Source: Burkholderia sp. GAS332
GTDB taxonomy: Bacteria > Pseudomonadota > Gammaproteobacteria > Burkholderiales > Burkholderiaceae
Assembly: GCA_900142905.1 (NCBI GenBank)
Contig: FSRV01000001.1
Location: forward strand, 2,480,001-2,544,000
Length of the DNA stretch: 64,000 bases
Direction: 5' to 3'
Both the position numbers and the translations under genes were made by a program. The notes below the pieces were generated by a model, which did not search any database, was not told the DNA's origin, and was given only the letters and a program-made list of their open reading frames with translations. Below are positions 54,336 through 62,992 of the stretch, piece by piece (positions within the stretch are counted from its first letter, which is position 1; each line of letters opens with the position of its first letter).

Positions 54336-55523
54336 ATGGATAACATACGCGCTACCAATCAAATGGAGGTGACAGTGACGACTTCGAACGAAATGCAGGC
54401 GAGTGACGTTGTACTTTACGGTTATTGCGCTCCGAAATATGAACGACTGCGCGAGGCCTTCGCTCGGAATTTTCGAGAGTTGGGTGAGGTGGGCGCTGGC
54501 TACACGGTAATAGCTGATGGCGCGGTGGTGACGAATCTCTGGGGCGGCTGGAAAGACGCAGCGCGCCAAGCGCCCTGGAGTGCCGATACGGTAGCTTGCG
54601 TCTGGTCCGTCTCCAAAGCAGTTGCGGGCGTTTGCTTCGCGATTCTGGTCGATCGGGGACTCATTTCCTATGGAGACAAGGTGAGCACCTATTGGCCGGA
54701 GTTTGCGGCTGAGGGCAAAGGTGATGTCACCGTCGCCATGCTGCTTGCGCATCAAAGCGGCATCACCGGCTTTGACACGCCTGCTACACTCGAGGATCTC
54801 TTCGCGGGCGAGCCCGCCGCCTGTCGGCTCGCAGCTCAGAAGCCGTTTTGGAATCCCGGTGAGCGAGCAGGCTATAGCAACGTTGTCGGCATTCTTGCTG
54901 ACGCTCTGTTCAGGCGGGTCGAGGGCCGCTCGATCAAACAGTTTGTGGCCGATGAGCTTAAGGCCAAGTTGGGGTTGGAAATTTCCGTTGGCCTTCCCCA
55001 TGCCGACCGTTCTCGTGCGGCGGACCTTATCGAATCCAAAAAATTGGATGTGACGAAAACCGTGCAGGTCACTAGTGAGGCGCAGCGAGCGCTGATCAAT
55101 CCTGTCGTCGACGTGCCGTTGCAGGCGACACCCGAGTTTCACGCTTCGGAGTTCTTTGCTGCCAATTGTTTCGCCAACGCACGAAGTCTGGCGAGTATGT
55201 GCGCCCTGTTGCTTGATGCAGGTTTCGACGGCCCTCGGCTTGTGAAGCCAGACGTCATTGCAGAAGCTACGAAGTTACGGTTTGACGGAATCGACGAAGT
55301 GCGCCAGATGCGGCGGAGTTGGTCCGCCGGGTTCCTGACCAACCACGTCGGCGATTTTGGCCCGAACACAGCCGCGTTCGGCCATGGTGGCTGGGGGGGA
55401 GCCTTTTGCTACGCTGACCCGGTTGCCGGCGTCGCCGTCGGTTACGTCATGAATCACATGAGCGACCAGATGGAACGCAACCCGCGTCGCATCAATCTCG
55501 TCAACGCGGTTTACGACATCTGA
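54336..55523 (+). CDS. Serine hydrolase of the beta-lactamase/EstB class
   Basis: 395 residues. Class C beta-lactamase-like motifs: VACVWSVSKAVAGVCFAILV (SxxK nucleophile, residues ~91-94), the Tyr motif of WNPGERAGYSNVVGILADAL (YxN), and FGHGGWGGAFCYADPVAGVA (HxG). There is no signal peptide, so it is cytoplasmic, as in EstB-type esterases and lactonases. It may open a lactone or ester intermediate of the cluster. A decayed second copy lies on the other strand at 59745. ATG 54336 follows GAGGGCGAG; ATG 54363 is an alternative. Confidence 0.88.
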   Translation: MDNIRATNQMEVTVTTSNEMQASDVVLYGYCAPKYERLREAFARNFRELGEVGAGYTVIADGAVVTNLWGGWKDAARQAPWSADTVACVWSVSKAVAGVCFAILVDRGLISYGDKVSTYWPEFAAEGKGDVTVAMLLAHQSGITGFDTPATLEDLFAGEPAACRLAAQKPFWNPGERAGYSNVVGILADALFRRVEGRSIKQFVADELKAKLGLEISVGLPHADRSRAADLIESKKLDVTKTVQVTSEAQRALINPVVDVPLQATPEFHASEFFAANCFANARSLASMCALLLDAGFDGPRLVKPDVIAEATKLRFDGIDEVRQMRRSWSAGFLTNHVGDFGPNTAAFGHGGWGGAFCYADPVAGVAVGYVMNHMSDQMERNPRRINLVNAVYDI

Positions 55524-55623
55524 TACGGTGTGGCACGGAGAAGTAGAACTGCTAATCTTTAGCTGCCGCGTGCGATAACCCCAGGGCAAGTGCACGATGG
55601 CGCACGTGAGGAGGAGAAGGCTG

Positions 55624-56517
55624 ATGGCCAGAAAGGAATATGGTGTCACCGAGCTTGGTTATCTTGGCATCGGTGTGAGCGATCTTGCAGCTTGGCGGCA
55701 TTATGCAACGAACGTTCTGGGTGTTGATTGGATAGATGAACCGGGTGGGGCGCGGCTGCGGATGGACTATTGGCATTACCGCATCCGCGTGCATGAAGAC
55801 CCTTCCGACGACATTCTTTATGCGGGCTTTCGCGTGGCCGGCCCGGAGGAGTTGCAGGCGTCGATCAGTCGTCTCGAAGAGTTGGGCATCGCTTTCGAAC
55901 GTGCGACGGCGTCCGAAGCCGAGCAGCGCTGCGTGCTCGATTATGTGCGACTAAAGGACCCCGCCGGTCTTCCTGTGGAGATTTTTCACGGACCTCTCGT
56001 CGATACGCATCAGCCGTATCGACCCGGCCGCGGTATGCACGGCAAATTCAGGACTGGCGCTCTCGGCCTCGGCCATATGATCGTTCGGAATATTGACGTA
56101 GAGGCCTCTTACCGCTTTTATCGCGACGTAATGGATCTGCGCGGTAATGTGGAGATGCGCTTCGGGGTAGGGGAAAGGCGTTTTGAATTGACATTCATGG
56201 CCGCCGAAGGGGGGCGAGACCATATGGTGGCGTTTGGTGCAGGCAATACGCCCAAGCGGATTCATCATCTTATGATCGAAGTCGAAGAGCAGAACGACGT
56301 TGGTCTTACCTATGACATTGTCCGGAAAGAGAAGATACCTATCCTGAACGACATCGGGCGCCATATTGATGACAACATGTTCTCCTTCTACATGAGTACT
56401 CCGTCAGGATGGTTCTGTGAGTATGGTGCGGAGGGCTCTTCGCCAACCTATCAATCTGAATATCATACTGTCGGCGACTATTGGGGCCACATGTTTGCGA
56501 CCGACTTTGTGGAGTGA
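55624..56517 (+). CDS. Extradiol ring-cleavage dioxygenase (BphC/HsaC-type)
   Basis: 297 residues from ATG 55624 (ribosome site GAGGAGGAGAAGGCTG). Two-domain VOC fold. The N-terminal half has LGYLGIGVSDLAAWRHYATN. The catalytic half has GLGHMIVRNIDVEASYRFYR (first Fe His), PKRIHHLMIEVEEQNDVGLT (second Fe His) and FSFYMSTPSGWFCEYGAEG (Fe Glu in WxEYG; here CEYG). BphC-type enzymes split catechol rings next to the hydroxyl pair. This is the best hint that an aromatic or ring-hydroxylated compound is degraded. A terminator-like hairpin follows. Confidence 0.9.
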   Translation: MARKEYGVTELGYLGIGVSDLAAWRHYATNVLGVDWIDEPGGARLRMDYWHYRIRVHEDPSDDILYAGFRVAGPEELQASISRLEELGIAFERATASEAEQRCVLDYVRLKDPAGLPVEIFHGPLVDTHQPYRPGRGMHGKFRTGALGLGHMIVRNIDVEASYRFYRDVMDLRGNVEMRFGVGERRFELTFMAAEGGRDHMVAFGAGNTPKRIHHLMIEVEEQNDVGLTYDIVRKEKIPILNDIGRHIDDNMFSFYMSTPSGWFCEYGAEGSSPTYQSEYHTVGDYWGHMFATDFVE

Positions 56518-56537
56518 ACAAGGTGACTCGTACCTGA

Positions 56538-56571
56538 CGTCCCCGTGGGCGCCGACTTACCCGTGGGGACG
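56538..56571 (+). terminator. Hairpin after the dioxygenase gene
   Basis: CGTCCCC...GGG (56538-56549) pairs with CCC...GGGGACG (56560-56571) with a two-base internal mismatch and a 10-base loop, followed by CTGTTATTG. It lies 20 bases after the stop codon. Confidence 0.5.
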
Positions 56572-56795
56572 CTGTTATTGATCAGCCTATGATCACGGCA
56601 TTTGTCGAGGCCATGGCCGGGGACCTCTCTCAACCGACTGGCGACGATGGATGCGCTCGGCGCTTTGGTGCGCGCAGCCATCGTCACTGCGGGTGGGACT
56701 TTATCGGTTTGTCACGGTCCCAAACATGAATCGGTCAATGTCGATTGCATGCATCACGCCGCAGTTGCAGCGGGAGATCTGTACATCTTAGGCTG

Positions 56796-56885
56796 ATGAG
56801 CCGTCAGCGTTTACGTGTTGAGGACTTCTACCTCGTCGAGATAAACGAGGCCTTAGCGAGCCGGCTTATCGCCTGTGTTATCAAA
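56796..56885 (+). pseudogene. Thiolase fragment
   Basis: RQRLRVEDFYLVEINEALAS followed by RLIACV matches the segment before the catalytic His of thiolases (compare LTLDDIDLFEINEAFAVVAE at 61455). About 30 codons remain; the rest is lost. Confidence 0.6.
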
Positions 56886-57075
56886 TCAAGCCTTCCCGAG
56901 TCGGATCGGCCTGCGCGGTAGAGTCCGACGATCGCGTCGGGCAGCTTCTCGAAGTCCTCGACGACATGTATGACTGCCTTCCGCCGACCCTGAAGCATGG
57001 GCCGGCAGAGATCATTATTGGCCTTAAGTTGTTCATGACAGAGTGCGTCAACGATCCATGCCTCGGACTTGATCT
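56870..57075 (-). pseudogene. Zinc-binding-dehydrogenase-type (MDR) oxidoreductase fragment
   Basis: The minus strand reads LQGRRKAVIHVVEDFEKLPD followed by AIVGLYRAG. This is the C-terminal end of NADP-dependent MDR oxidoreductases (G-R-L-K-x-x-E-D-V-V-E-G-F-E-x-A-P-x-A-L-V-G-L). The upstream text (SEAWIVDALCHEQL) is only weakly similar, and no start is visible. Confidence 0.5.
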
Positions 57076-57817
57076 TCCCTGCCGCAGAATCTCCTCGATC
57101 TCCTCCGTAATGCCTACCATGCAGCGTAGGGTAGTTCTCAGTCCCACGGTTGGCCCGCCAGCTAAATCGATAGGCAGCAGTGGCGGGGAATGAGAGCATG
57201 CAGCCGTGCGTGTTCAGCAGATTCACCGCAGTCATGGCCACGCGATCACCGACGCCGCGCGGAAATACGTGATGCTCTCTGGAAACGGTGACTGCAGTCG
57301 CGCGGGCAGATCGTTGACCGTGCCGTCGACACAATCGTCGATCCTCAGTTCCTCGACTACCCAGCAACAGCGCTCAACTCCGCCGGCGAGGCCGACAACC
57401 TATCGCCTTGACCAGTTGGGCCACGACCGAACCCACTGAGCCGCTGGTCCTAGCCCTTCTCGCAGCGCAGGCTCGGGCAGCAGCGCCTCGCGCAGTTCAA
57501 TGTGATTGGGTTCGAGCGAACTGGGTAGCGGTTATTTAGAATACCCACTCGTCAAGGGTTTGGGCCAATGCAGCCCGCTCGGGGACGAATGGGTGCGGTA
57601 TGATGCCTCTCCGGCGCTGGCATTTGATCAGGAGCAACCAGTGTCAAGACTGTAATGGTAAACTAGAAACCTAGTCGTCAATTACAATGTCACTTATGTA
57701 TGCAATATGGCCCCTATTCCAAATTGTCAATAGTCACCGCGGTATAGCAGGTTCCACGCAAATTTTCCGTTCCGGATTCCATATGCTTGGCGATTCCGTC
57801 GCCAATGAGAGGTCGTG
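57076..57817. other. 740 bases, decayed or non-coding
   Basis: The left half may contain further remains of the MDR gene. The AT-rich right third (57640-57780) probably holds the promoter of the regulator at 57818. No gene is recognisable. Confidence 0.4.
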
Positions 57818-59035
57818 ATGCGCTCACTGATGGCTGAAGCGCGCGCGGCGCGTCACATTGCGGTTATCGACGAGGCGACACTGGAGTTTACCCGCGACGG
57901 TGTAGCTGGCGCGAGCCTGAGTTCGATCGCCAAGCGGGTAGGCCTGACGCGCGCGGCGCTCTACAACTACTGCACGGATCGCGAGGACCTGGTTTTCCAG
58001 TGCTACAGGCGCGCCTGCTCACTCACCCAGAGTGACCTGCTGCGGGCTTATGAGACGCCGGTTAGTGGGGCCGAGCGACTCGGCATGTTCCTCAAGTTCT
58101 CGGTCGATCTCGATCACTACCCCGTGGCTGTCCTGAGCGAGATCGCGGTACTCAATGACGAACAGCAAGCCACCGTTCGCAAGGATCGGGCGCAGAATGT
58201 CGAGCTCCTGAAGACCTTGTTGCGCGAAGGCCAAGAGGACGGCTCAATCAGGGACTGCGATCTCGATGTTGTCTGTCAGGCGATCTTCGGTGTATTGTCA
58301 TGGGCGCCGCTGATTCGGATTTGGTTGAAGAAGTCCGAACAGGAGTTCGCCGCCAGAATGGCTGCGGCGATCCCAGACATGGTGATGAACGGTGTGGTGC
58401 CAGTAGGCAACCGGCTTCCGAGCAACCATCGCCGGATTGCGGAAATCCTGGGAGATACGCCGCGTACGGAACGCGAGCAGCGTATGGAAGAGTTTGCTCG
58501 GACGGGGTCCAAGCTCTTCAATCGTCGCGGCATAGCGGGTGTTTCCTTTGACGAAATTGCGTTGGAAATGGGCATGACGAAGGGGGCCCTTTACCATCAT
58601 TTCGAGAGCAAACCGGCATTTGTCTCATTTTGTTGCGCGCGCGCATTCGACATTTACGAGCGCGTCATGGATGCGGCCGAGGCCTGCGAGACAGGCCTTG
58701 AAGCGACAATGACGGCGATCGAACTCGACGTCGAGGCACAACTCACTGACATCTATCCGCTATGGCTTACGACGGGCCTTGGAACCTTTCCGGCGAAGAC
58801 GCGGACCAAGCTCGCCAAGCGAAATGAACGTCTGGCCGCACGATCTTTTGAGCTTGCCCGTCGAGGGATCGCAGACGGCAGCCTGCGTCCCTTCGATCTC
58901 GAACCGGTAAAGCTGGCGGCGCCGGGGAGTTTCACCTATCTTTCGACGTGGCTGCCTCCCGCAGATGAACGGCGTGCGGCGCAAATTGCTCAGGAAGTCA
59001 GTCGCTTCCTGCTCCTAGGTCTTCGGCGGCGCTGA
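57818..59035 (+). CDS. Second double-module TetR-family regulator
   Basis: 405 residues from ATG 57818 (GTG 57815 is also possible; ribosome site AATGAGAGGTCG). Module 1 HTH: ASLSSIAKRVGLTRAALYNY, CTDREDLVFQCYRRACSLTQ. Module 2: TGSKLFNRRGIAGVSFDEIA, LEMGMTKGALYHHFESKPAF. It aligns along its whole length with the protein at 52630, including the LTDIYPLWLTTGLGTFPAKT and RRGIADGSLRPFDLEPVKLA segments near the C-terminus. It has no disordered leader. Tandem TetR modules in one chain may form an intramolecular pseudodimer. It probably regulates the adjacent catabolic genes. Confidence 0.9.
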   Translation: MRSLMAEARAARHIAVIDEATLEFTRDGVAGASLSSIAKRVGLTRAALYNYCTDREDLVFQCYRRACSLTQSDLLRAYETPVSGAERLGMFLKFSVDLDHYPVAVLSEIAVLNDEQQATVRKDRAQNVELLKTLLREGQEDGSIRDCDLDVVCQAIFGVLSWAPLIRIWLKKSEQEFAARMAAAIPDMVMNGVVPVGNRLPSNHRRIAEILGDTPRTEREQRMEEFARTGSKLFNRRGIAGVSFDEIALEMGMTKGALYHHFESKPAFVSFCCARAFDIYERVMDAAEACETGLEATMTAIELDVEAQLTDIYPLWLTTGLGTFPAKTRTKLAKRNERLAARSFELARRGIADGSLRPFDLEPVKLAAPGSFTYLSTWLPPADERRAAQIAQEVSRFLLLGLRRR

Positions 59036-59055
59036 TCGATGTGCTCAGCAATGCC

Positions 59056-59493
59056 CTACCAACTCGGCTTATCACGCTTCCAGTAAAAGCGAGCTTTGTC
59101 TGCGCCAGCGTAGTCCGGGTCTAGGTAGACGAACATCCGGTCGATCAAGCCCTGTCTGTCGAAATCGAAAATACTGCTGAACCTGCCACCGGGGGTGTCG
59201 CCACCTTTCCACGCGGTTCCCTCGCTGGTGGTCCCACGGGTCGCGCCTTCGACGACGACATGCCGGTCCGCTTCGATGAAGCTGAACGAGTCGTGGCAAT
59301 GGGCAACCTTGTTGCCGCTGGCGATCATTCCTGCGGCAAGCTCCCCGAATTCCGCTAGACCGCGTCCGACGCCGAACTTAGGGAAGTAGAATTCGAAGTC
59401 GGACGTAAAGAGTTGATGCGGAAAGCGGCCTTCATCGATCTCCTGAAAATAGCGCCTCACGATGTCAATTCTGCTCTTCGGCGATTGGGTCAT
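59056..59493 (-). CDS. SnoaL/NTF2-like protein
   Basis: 145 residues from ATG 59493 (ribosome site CCAGGAGGGTGT). NTF2-like fold: DIVRRYFQEIDEGRFPHQLF, TSDFEFYFPKFGVGRGLAEF, VAHCHDSFSFIEADRHVVVE, and RFSSIFDFDRQGLIDRMFVY. There is no signal peptide. Relatives include ketosteroid-isomerase-like and dehydratase-like proteins that often accompany catabolic clusters; it may act on a pathway intermediate. It is convergent with the TetR gene (20 bases between stops). Confidence 0.8.
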   Translation of the reverse strand: MTQSPKSRIDIVRRYFQEIDEGRFPHQLFTSDFEFYFPKFGVGRGLAEFGELAAGMIASGNKVAHCHDSFSFIEADRHVVVEGATRGTTSEGTAWKGGDTPGGRFSSIFDFDRQGLIDRMFVYLDPDYAGADKARFYWKRDKPSW

Positions 59494-59744
59494 ACACCCT
59501 CCTGGGGATAGAGTGGCGCCGATCATCGAGGATGCCGGCTGTCGGCCACCTTGATAACGGCATCGGTTGCATAGTCACTTGGTAGGGACGCCAGATAAAG
59601 AAGGGCTCGGTCTAATTGCAAGGGACGGCCCATGGCTTTGCATGGGAAGTGATAGGTGAACTCGCCCGTGCACTCGATCATCGTATTCGTCATCTCCAAA
59701 TGGAAAGCTCCAGACGCAATCGCGTTGCCGTTGATGTTATACCG

Positions 59745-60180
59745 TCACCGTTCCACCGCAAGCGTCATGCCGTAACAACTTGATACGGTGCCGGGCATCG
59801 ACTGACGTGGCTGTTCCGCAAGCCATTCGGCGACAGCCGTGCCGTAGAGAAGCTCGTCAACGCTTGCTGGCTCGATGAAGCCCCTGAGCCCGGCCTCACG
59901 TGACAGCAGCATGTCGATGGTGATTGCTTTCTTGCCGGATGGAGCAAACTCGGGCCGGTACCGCCACGCGTTGTTCTCGCAAGACTGAGAGTCTGCGATC
60001 GACAACCACGGCGAACCAGGTACCGAGGATTCCGTTGGTCAAGGATCGGATGGTAACGATCGTGTCCGGCGTCCAAGTCAGCGTATGCGCGCGATCGACC
60101 CGATCGGCCCATAGATCTGTGACCATTTTCGCGATCACGATCAGCCGGACTCCGACTTGGTCTCTGTGCTTCTTGGCAAA
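59745..60180 (-). pseudogene. Serine hydrolase (beta-lactamase/EstB class) relic
   Basis: The minus strand reads RKFAKKHRDQVGVRLIVIAK, MVTDLWADRVDRAHTLTWTP and DTIVTIRSLTNGILGTWFAV. The SxxK motif has become SLTN, so the nucleophile context is lost. In another frame it continues YRPEFAPSGKKAITIDMLLS, REAGLRGFIEPASVDELLYG. The pattern follows the intact hydrolase at 54336 (RNFRELGEVGAGYTVIADGA, VTNLWGGWKDAARQAPWSAD). Truncated and frameshifted. Confidence 0.8.
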
Positions 60181-60493
60181 TTTCCTACGAGAGGATCGCC
60201 AAGGAGTGCGAACACTGGCGAAGTGGCAATCGATCCTGCTGTCATCTTGTGCTCCGAATAACGTGCCAGGCAATCCTTGGCTCGTCCGCTCTCACTGCTC
60301 TACGCGCTTTGTCCAGGTATTCGGGCGGTCGATGCGTGCAGGTTCGCCATTGCGTTCCAAAAGGGCGCCGCACTAGTATCCTCAATGTAATTAGGATCAA
60401 AATATACTGTAGTGATATTAAAGGCGACATTAGGGTATGTTCTTAGGGTGAGCCTCGCATGCTGGAAGTAAGGCGCATGTGAGGACGGCAACG

Positions 60494-61225
60494 ATGGACC
60501 TGGATGCAGTCCGGCGGAGAAGCGGTTTCAAGGCCGGGCGCGGGAATTCCTGCGCGGAGAAGTGCCGGTGCGACTGGCGAGCAAGGTAGCAGACGGACTG
60601 CGGTTGTCACGAAAGTACATCGCGTCGTGGCATCACATCCTTCGGCGGCAGGGCGGACTGCATACCAAATTTTTCCGGAACCGGTCGGTCTGTTGTGCGG
60701 CCCTTCATGTTCGACAACGAGTCGGCCCTTGTCTTTGGGAACCGAATCGTTCTCTACAGAACTGAGGTGCTTCGGACCCGTGCTCACTAGGTACGGATCC
60801 GCAGCACAACGCAGGCATCGACTGCTGCGCGTGCTCGCCGATCGCGAATGATAGACGTAGGGCCTTTCCAGACGCACTACCGGTTGTGGCTTCCCTGAAA
60901 TTGGGGCGCGCGGTGCGTGATGGCAAAAGGTTCATTGTCAATGGTCAGAAGGCATGGACCAGCCTAGGTCGGCACTCCAACATGATTTGGTGTCTTATGC
61001 GGACGACAGGAATGTACGGAACGTACTTCCTTGCGCCTAGGCGACGTGCGCGCAGAGCATACCAATCTGGTTGGGGCAACTGCTCGGTTGAGACGCCTGA
61101 GCGTCTCAAGTCGCTGGCTTCGGCAGCAGCTGCCATAGTCTCCAAGACAATTGCAAGTGGATCCGAGACTCGCCCTCTGCCAAATATAGCATCGGACAAA
61201 CGGAAACCCTCGCCGCCGAAGCGAT
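60494..61225 (+). pseudogene. Acyl-CoA dehydrogenase relic
   Basis: It begins ATG GAC CTG GAT with MDLDAVRR, then shifts to FLRGEVPVRLASKVADGLRL, SRKYIASWHHILRRQGG, then FDNESALVFGNRIVL, and ends with DLASLKLGRAVRDGKRFIVN-like text (VASLKLGRAVRDGKRFIVNG, QKAWTSLGRHSNMIWCLMRT). These pieces are in the order of an acyl-CoA dehydrogenase N-terminal half. At least three frame changes separate them, and no convincing C-terminal FAD-binding part follows. Confidence 0.75.
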
Positions 61226-61454
61226 GATTCAGTCGCTCGGTGTGGTTGGGGAACTGACTCATCGCATTGCGAAGATTATCAATCTCATTCGTGGCGGCAT
61301 GCCACGCCACTGCAAGGAAGATAGCCCGCCGCGAAGGTTTTTTCAGACTTGGTTGTTGCTTTTCCACGGAACATCCTACATAGTAATCAACATTGACTAA
61401 TGAGTATGTTTTTTATGTGTTTTGTTATGTACCTTTGAACGAGGAGTTCTAGGA

Positions 61455-62696
61455 ATGACCGATGCACTAATCATCGACGCGTGCAGGACGCCTCGCGGCA
61501 CCGGCAAAATGGGCAAGGGCGCGCTTTGTGAAATTCATCCGCAGCGACTCGGAGCAACGGTGCTCAAGGCGCTTGCGGAGCGTACTGGAATCAGCACTGC
61601 TGACGTCGACGACGTTGTCTGGGGTACCAATGCGCAGCGCGGCAAGACGGCCAATAACCTTGGTCGCATGTCCGTGCTCGATGCCGGATATGACATCCGC
61701 TGCAGCGGAGTCACGCTGGACCGGTTCTGCGGCTCGGGGATTACGGCCGTAGCTATCGCGGCAGCCTCGATACGTGCGGGCTTTGAGGATCTTGTAGTTG
61801 CCGGCGGTACGGAGATGATGTCGGTAAACAACGCAAGCAAGCGCCCCGAAGACGGTCCTAACGTCTTTGACAACGGCAACCTACATCTGCGCGCGCTCCA
61901 TCCGCAATCGAATCAGGGGATCTGTGCCGACGCAATCGCTACCATCGAGGGGATTCCGCGCAGCGATCTCGATGCACTGGCCTACGAGAGCCAGCAACGC
62001 GCGGCCAAGGCGATCGCCGGCGGTCATTTCGCCCGGAGCCTGGTGCCCGTCTATCATGATGACGGTACGCTTGCCCTTGACCACGAGGAGTATCCGCGAT
62101 CGCAGACGACACTGGAGGGACTCGCCGGGCTGAAGCCGGCATTCGAGGCGCTTGCTGATGTGGCCGTCGACTCAACGGGTAAGACCTTTCGCCAGCTTAT
62201 CAACGCCCGGTACGCCGGTCTGGACATCCAATTCGTGCATCACGCGGGCAACTCCTCCGGCGTGGTCGACGGCGCTGCGGCCCTATTGCTGGCGTCGCCG
62301 TCTTATGCTGCCGCCCACGGGCTTAAGCCGCGTGGACGTATTGTTGCGGTGGCCAATATGGGCGATTGTCCTACGCTGATGCTGAATGCCCCGGTGCCCG
62401 CGACCCGGAAGGTTCTCGCGAAGGCCGGGCTTACACTCGACGATATCGACCTGTTCGAGATCAACGAGGCCTTTGCCGTTGTCGCCGAGAAATTCATCCG
62501 CGACCTCAAGCTCGACCGGGACAAGGTGAATGTGAATGGCGGTGCCATGGCGCTTGGCCACCCGATCGGTGCCACAGGCGCCATCCTTATCGGTACCATG
62601 CTCGACGAACTCGAACGGCGAGACCTCCGTCGCGGTCTGGTCACCATGTGTGCTGCGGGCGGCATGGCACCGGCAATCATCATCGAGCGCCTCTGA
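61455..62696 (+). CDS. Acetyl-CoA C-acyltransferase (thiolase)
   Basis: 413 residues from ATG 61455 (ribosome site ACGAGGAGTTCTAGGA). Motifs: IIDACRTPRGTGKMGKGALC, LDRFCGSGITAVAIAAASIR (nucleophile Cys), FVHHAGNSSGVVDGAAALLL, FEINEAFAVVAEKFIRDLKL, VNGGAMALGHPIGATGAILI (catalytic His), and VTMCAAGGMAPAIIIERL (second Cys). It cleaves 3-oxoacyl-CoA with CoA. Unlike the thiolase at 48276 it is intact, so it may replace it. The bifunctional enzyme gene follows after ~295 bases, a FadA-FadB-like order. Confidence 0.93.
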   Translation: MTDALIIDACRTPRGTGKMGKGALCEIHPQRLGATVLKALAERTGISTADVDDVVWGTNAQRGKTANNLGRMSVLDAGYDIRCSGVTLDRFCGSGITAVAIAAASIRAGFEDLVVAGGTEMMSVNNASKRPEDGPNVFDNGNLHLRALHPQSNQGICADAIATIEGIPRSDLDALAYESQQRAAKAIAGGHFARSLVPVYHDDGTLALDHEEYPRSQTTLEGLAGLKPAFEALADVAVDSTGKTFRQLINARYAGLDIQFVHHAGNSSGVVDGAAALLLASPSYAAAHGLKPRGRIVAVANMGDCPTLMLNAPVPATRKVLAKAGLTLDDIDLFEINEAFAVVAEKFIRDLKLDRDKVNVNGGAMALGHPIGATGAILIGTMLDELERRDLRRGLVTMCAAGGMAPAIIIERL

Positions 62697-62992
62697 CGAG
62701 GGCCCGGAGACCGCCGGATGTCTGGATCTCCAGTCGAGTACGAATAAGCCGCGCAGCCGCCGGTCCGACCTATACCCGTAATCTGACGCGGCGGATTGCG
62801 AGGTTCGCGCTTGAAGTAAACGTTAGTAAGCAACTGGCGTTCAAGCGACACCTGCAACGCGTGACCGGTCTGAGTACCGATTTCTAAGTGGGGATGGCCG
62901 CATTCAAGGAATAGTACACGCCCCGGTCCGGCTGCGCGAAGTGATCGACGACTCTTTGGATAAAGAGCGCGATTTTTATATATGGAGTACTA

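Noticed and set aside
54225..55142. 305-codon open frame on the minus strand
   Set aside because: Antisense shadow of the serine hydrolase gene; no protein motif.
55635..55663. GGAATAT-N16-GTTATC inside the dioxygenase gene
   Set aside because: It fits the pattern but lies within the first codons of the coding region, so it is probably a chance match. It shows that isolated hits do occur.
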